Below are positions 4,684 through 5,596 of a DNA stretch of 5,596 nt, piece after piece. The notes beneath the pieces were generated by a model, which was given only the letters and a program-made list of their open reading frames with translations, did not search any database and was not told the DNA's origin. Position 1 is the stretch's first letter. Every line of letters starts with the position of its first letter. This DNA is from Clostridium sp. CAG:921 (lineage in GTDB: Bacteria; Bacillota; Clostridia; TANB77; CAG-465), in assembly GCA_000433135.1 (NCBI GenBank), contig HF991914.1, positions 1-5,596 of the forward strand, written 5' to 3'. A program made the translations under genes and the position numbers.

Positions 4684-5596
4684 ATGAGAATGTATGATAT
4701 TATTGAAAAAAAAAGGTATATGAAAGAATTATCAAAAGAAGAGATAGAGTTTTTTGTAAAAGGATATAGCGATGGAAAAATTCCAGATTATCAAGCCTCA
4801 GCTTTGCTTATGGCAATATGTATAAATGGACTTACAAATAAGGAGCTAGTTTATCTAACTTTTGCAATGGCAAATTCTGCTAAAAGGCTTGATTTATCAG
4901 CTATAAAAAGACCAGGACAGTATATAGTTGACAAACATTCTACTGGAGGAGTGGGGGATAAAGTTACACTCATAGTGTTACCAATTGTTGCTGCACTTGG
5001 TGTTGATGTATGTAAGATGTCTGGTAGAGGTCTCGGATTTACGGGAGGGACAGCCGATAAACTGGAATCTATAGTTGGATATGATGTGAATATTCCACTT
5101 GACGAAGCAATAGAACAGGTAAAAAAAATTGGAGTGTGTTTAATTTCTCAAAGCGAAGATATTGCAGTTGCTGATAAAAAGATTTATGCACTTAGAGACA
5201 CTACTGCAACTGTCGAATCAATAGATTTAATTGCGTCTTCAATAATGAGTAAGAAAATTGCTGCTGGAGCTGAGAAAATCTTACTTGATGTTACCGTTGG
5301 TAGTGGAGCATTTATGAAAAACCTTGATGATGCAAAAAAACTAGCAAAGACGATGGTCGATATTGGAAAATTTGCTGGTGTCGAGACAAAAGCTGTAATT
5401 ACATCAATGGAAGAACCTCTTGGAAAATGTGTTGGAAATGCACTGGAGATGAAAGAAGTTATAGAGTTTTTATTGTCTGATGAAACTGCTTTAATGGATG
5501 AGTCTAATAAAGATTTAAAAGAAGTTGTATTTGAAATTGCAGCTTATATGCTACAAATGTCTGGGATTGGCAAAGATATAGAGCAAAATAAGAGAG
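4684..5596 (+). CDS. pdp: Pyrimidine-nucleoside phosphorylase, N-terminal 304 residues (partial)
   Basis: This cytosolic enzyme of nucleoside salvage splits uridine, thymidine or deoxyuridine with phosphate into the base and (deoxy)ribose-1-phosphate. The reading frame is open to the window edge; the family is about 430 residues, so roughly the last third is missing. Visible parts: the helical alpha domain (about 1-65) and most of the alpha/beta domain. KHSTGGVGDK (84-93) binds phosphate, and the family signature SGRGLGFTGGTADKLE runs 113-128. The base-binding residues Arg171 (ALRD), Ser186 and Lys190 fall at the same numbers as in E. coli thymidine phosphorylase. Lys111 just before the signature is as in pyrimidine-nucleoside phosphorylases, whereas thymidine-specific DeoA has Met there as I recall, so Pdp is preferred over DeoA. 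The start at 4684 is set by GGAGG (4671-4675), 8 nt upstream. Nothing looks broken. A palindrome AAACGTTT fills the space between ribosome binding site and ATG. Confidence 0.95.
   Translation, partial: MRMYDIIEKKRYMKELSKEEIEFFVKGYSDGKIPDYQASALLMAICINGLTNKELVYLTFAMANSAKRLDLSAIKRPGQYIVDKHSTGGVGDKVTLIVLPIVAALGVDVCKMSGRGLGFTGGTADKLESIVGYDVNIPLDEAIEQVKKIGVCLISQSEDIAVADKKIYALRDTTATVESIDLIASSIMSKKIAAGAEKILLDVTVGSGAFMKNLDDAKKLAKTMVDIGKFAGVETKAVITSMEEPLGKCVGNALEMKEVIEFLLSDETALMDESNKDLKEVVFEIAAYMLQMSGIGKDIEQNKR

Overview
The window is strongly A+T-rich. It has Shine-Dalgarno sites of the GGAGG type, SigA-like promoters (several with an extended -10), ATG starts and short intergenic gaps. Together with the gene content, this points to a low-GC Gram-positive bacterium, most likely a member of the Clostridia. 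The genus cannot be fixed from this sequence. The stop codons used are TAA and TAG, and nothing suggests a non-standard code.

Layout from left to right: (1) the first codons of a minus-strand gene (1-44) with a good promoter at 113-141 and a palindrome in its leader; (2) an intergenic stretch of about 460 bp with a small family of related direct and inverted repeats (180-250); (3) a plus-strand gene for a single-pass, prepilin-like surface protein (505-1032) with its own extended -10 promoter; (4) a hairpin terminator (1038-1078) shared with the convergent minus-strand gene; (5) a complete glutamine-hydrolysing asparagine synthetase (1084-2928, minus) of the same length class as Bacillus AsnO; (6) a 300-bp divergent intergenic region with a perfect 27-bp inverted repeat (3052-3078 / 3138-3164); (7) a two-gene operon (3230-4452, plus) coding for a membrane-anchored ComEC-type metallo-beta-lactamase-fold hydrolase and a DUF3006 protein, closed by a terminator at 4465-4492; (8) the first 304 codons of a pyrimidine-nucleoside phosphorylase (4684 to the window end) under its own SigA-like promoter.

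The genes look like separate transcription units, not one pathway. The asparagine synthetase and the nucleoside phosphorylase are housekeeping metabolic enzymes. The MBL/DUF3006 pair is a recurring two-gene unit of poorly known function, and here the enzyme is predicted to face the outside of the cell. I see no clear sign of a new multi-gene system. The items most worth a second look are the long perfect inverted repeat between the divergent genes, the loss of a normally conserved histidine in the MBL protein, and the palindrome and repeats upstream of the minus-strand gene at the left edge.
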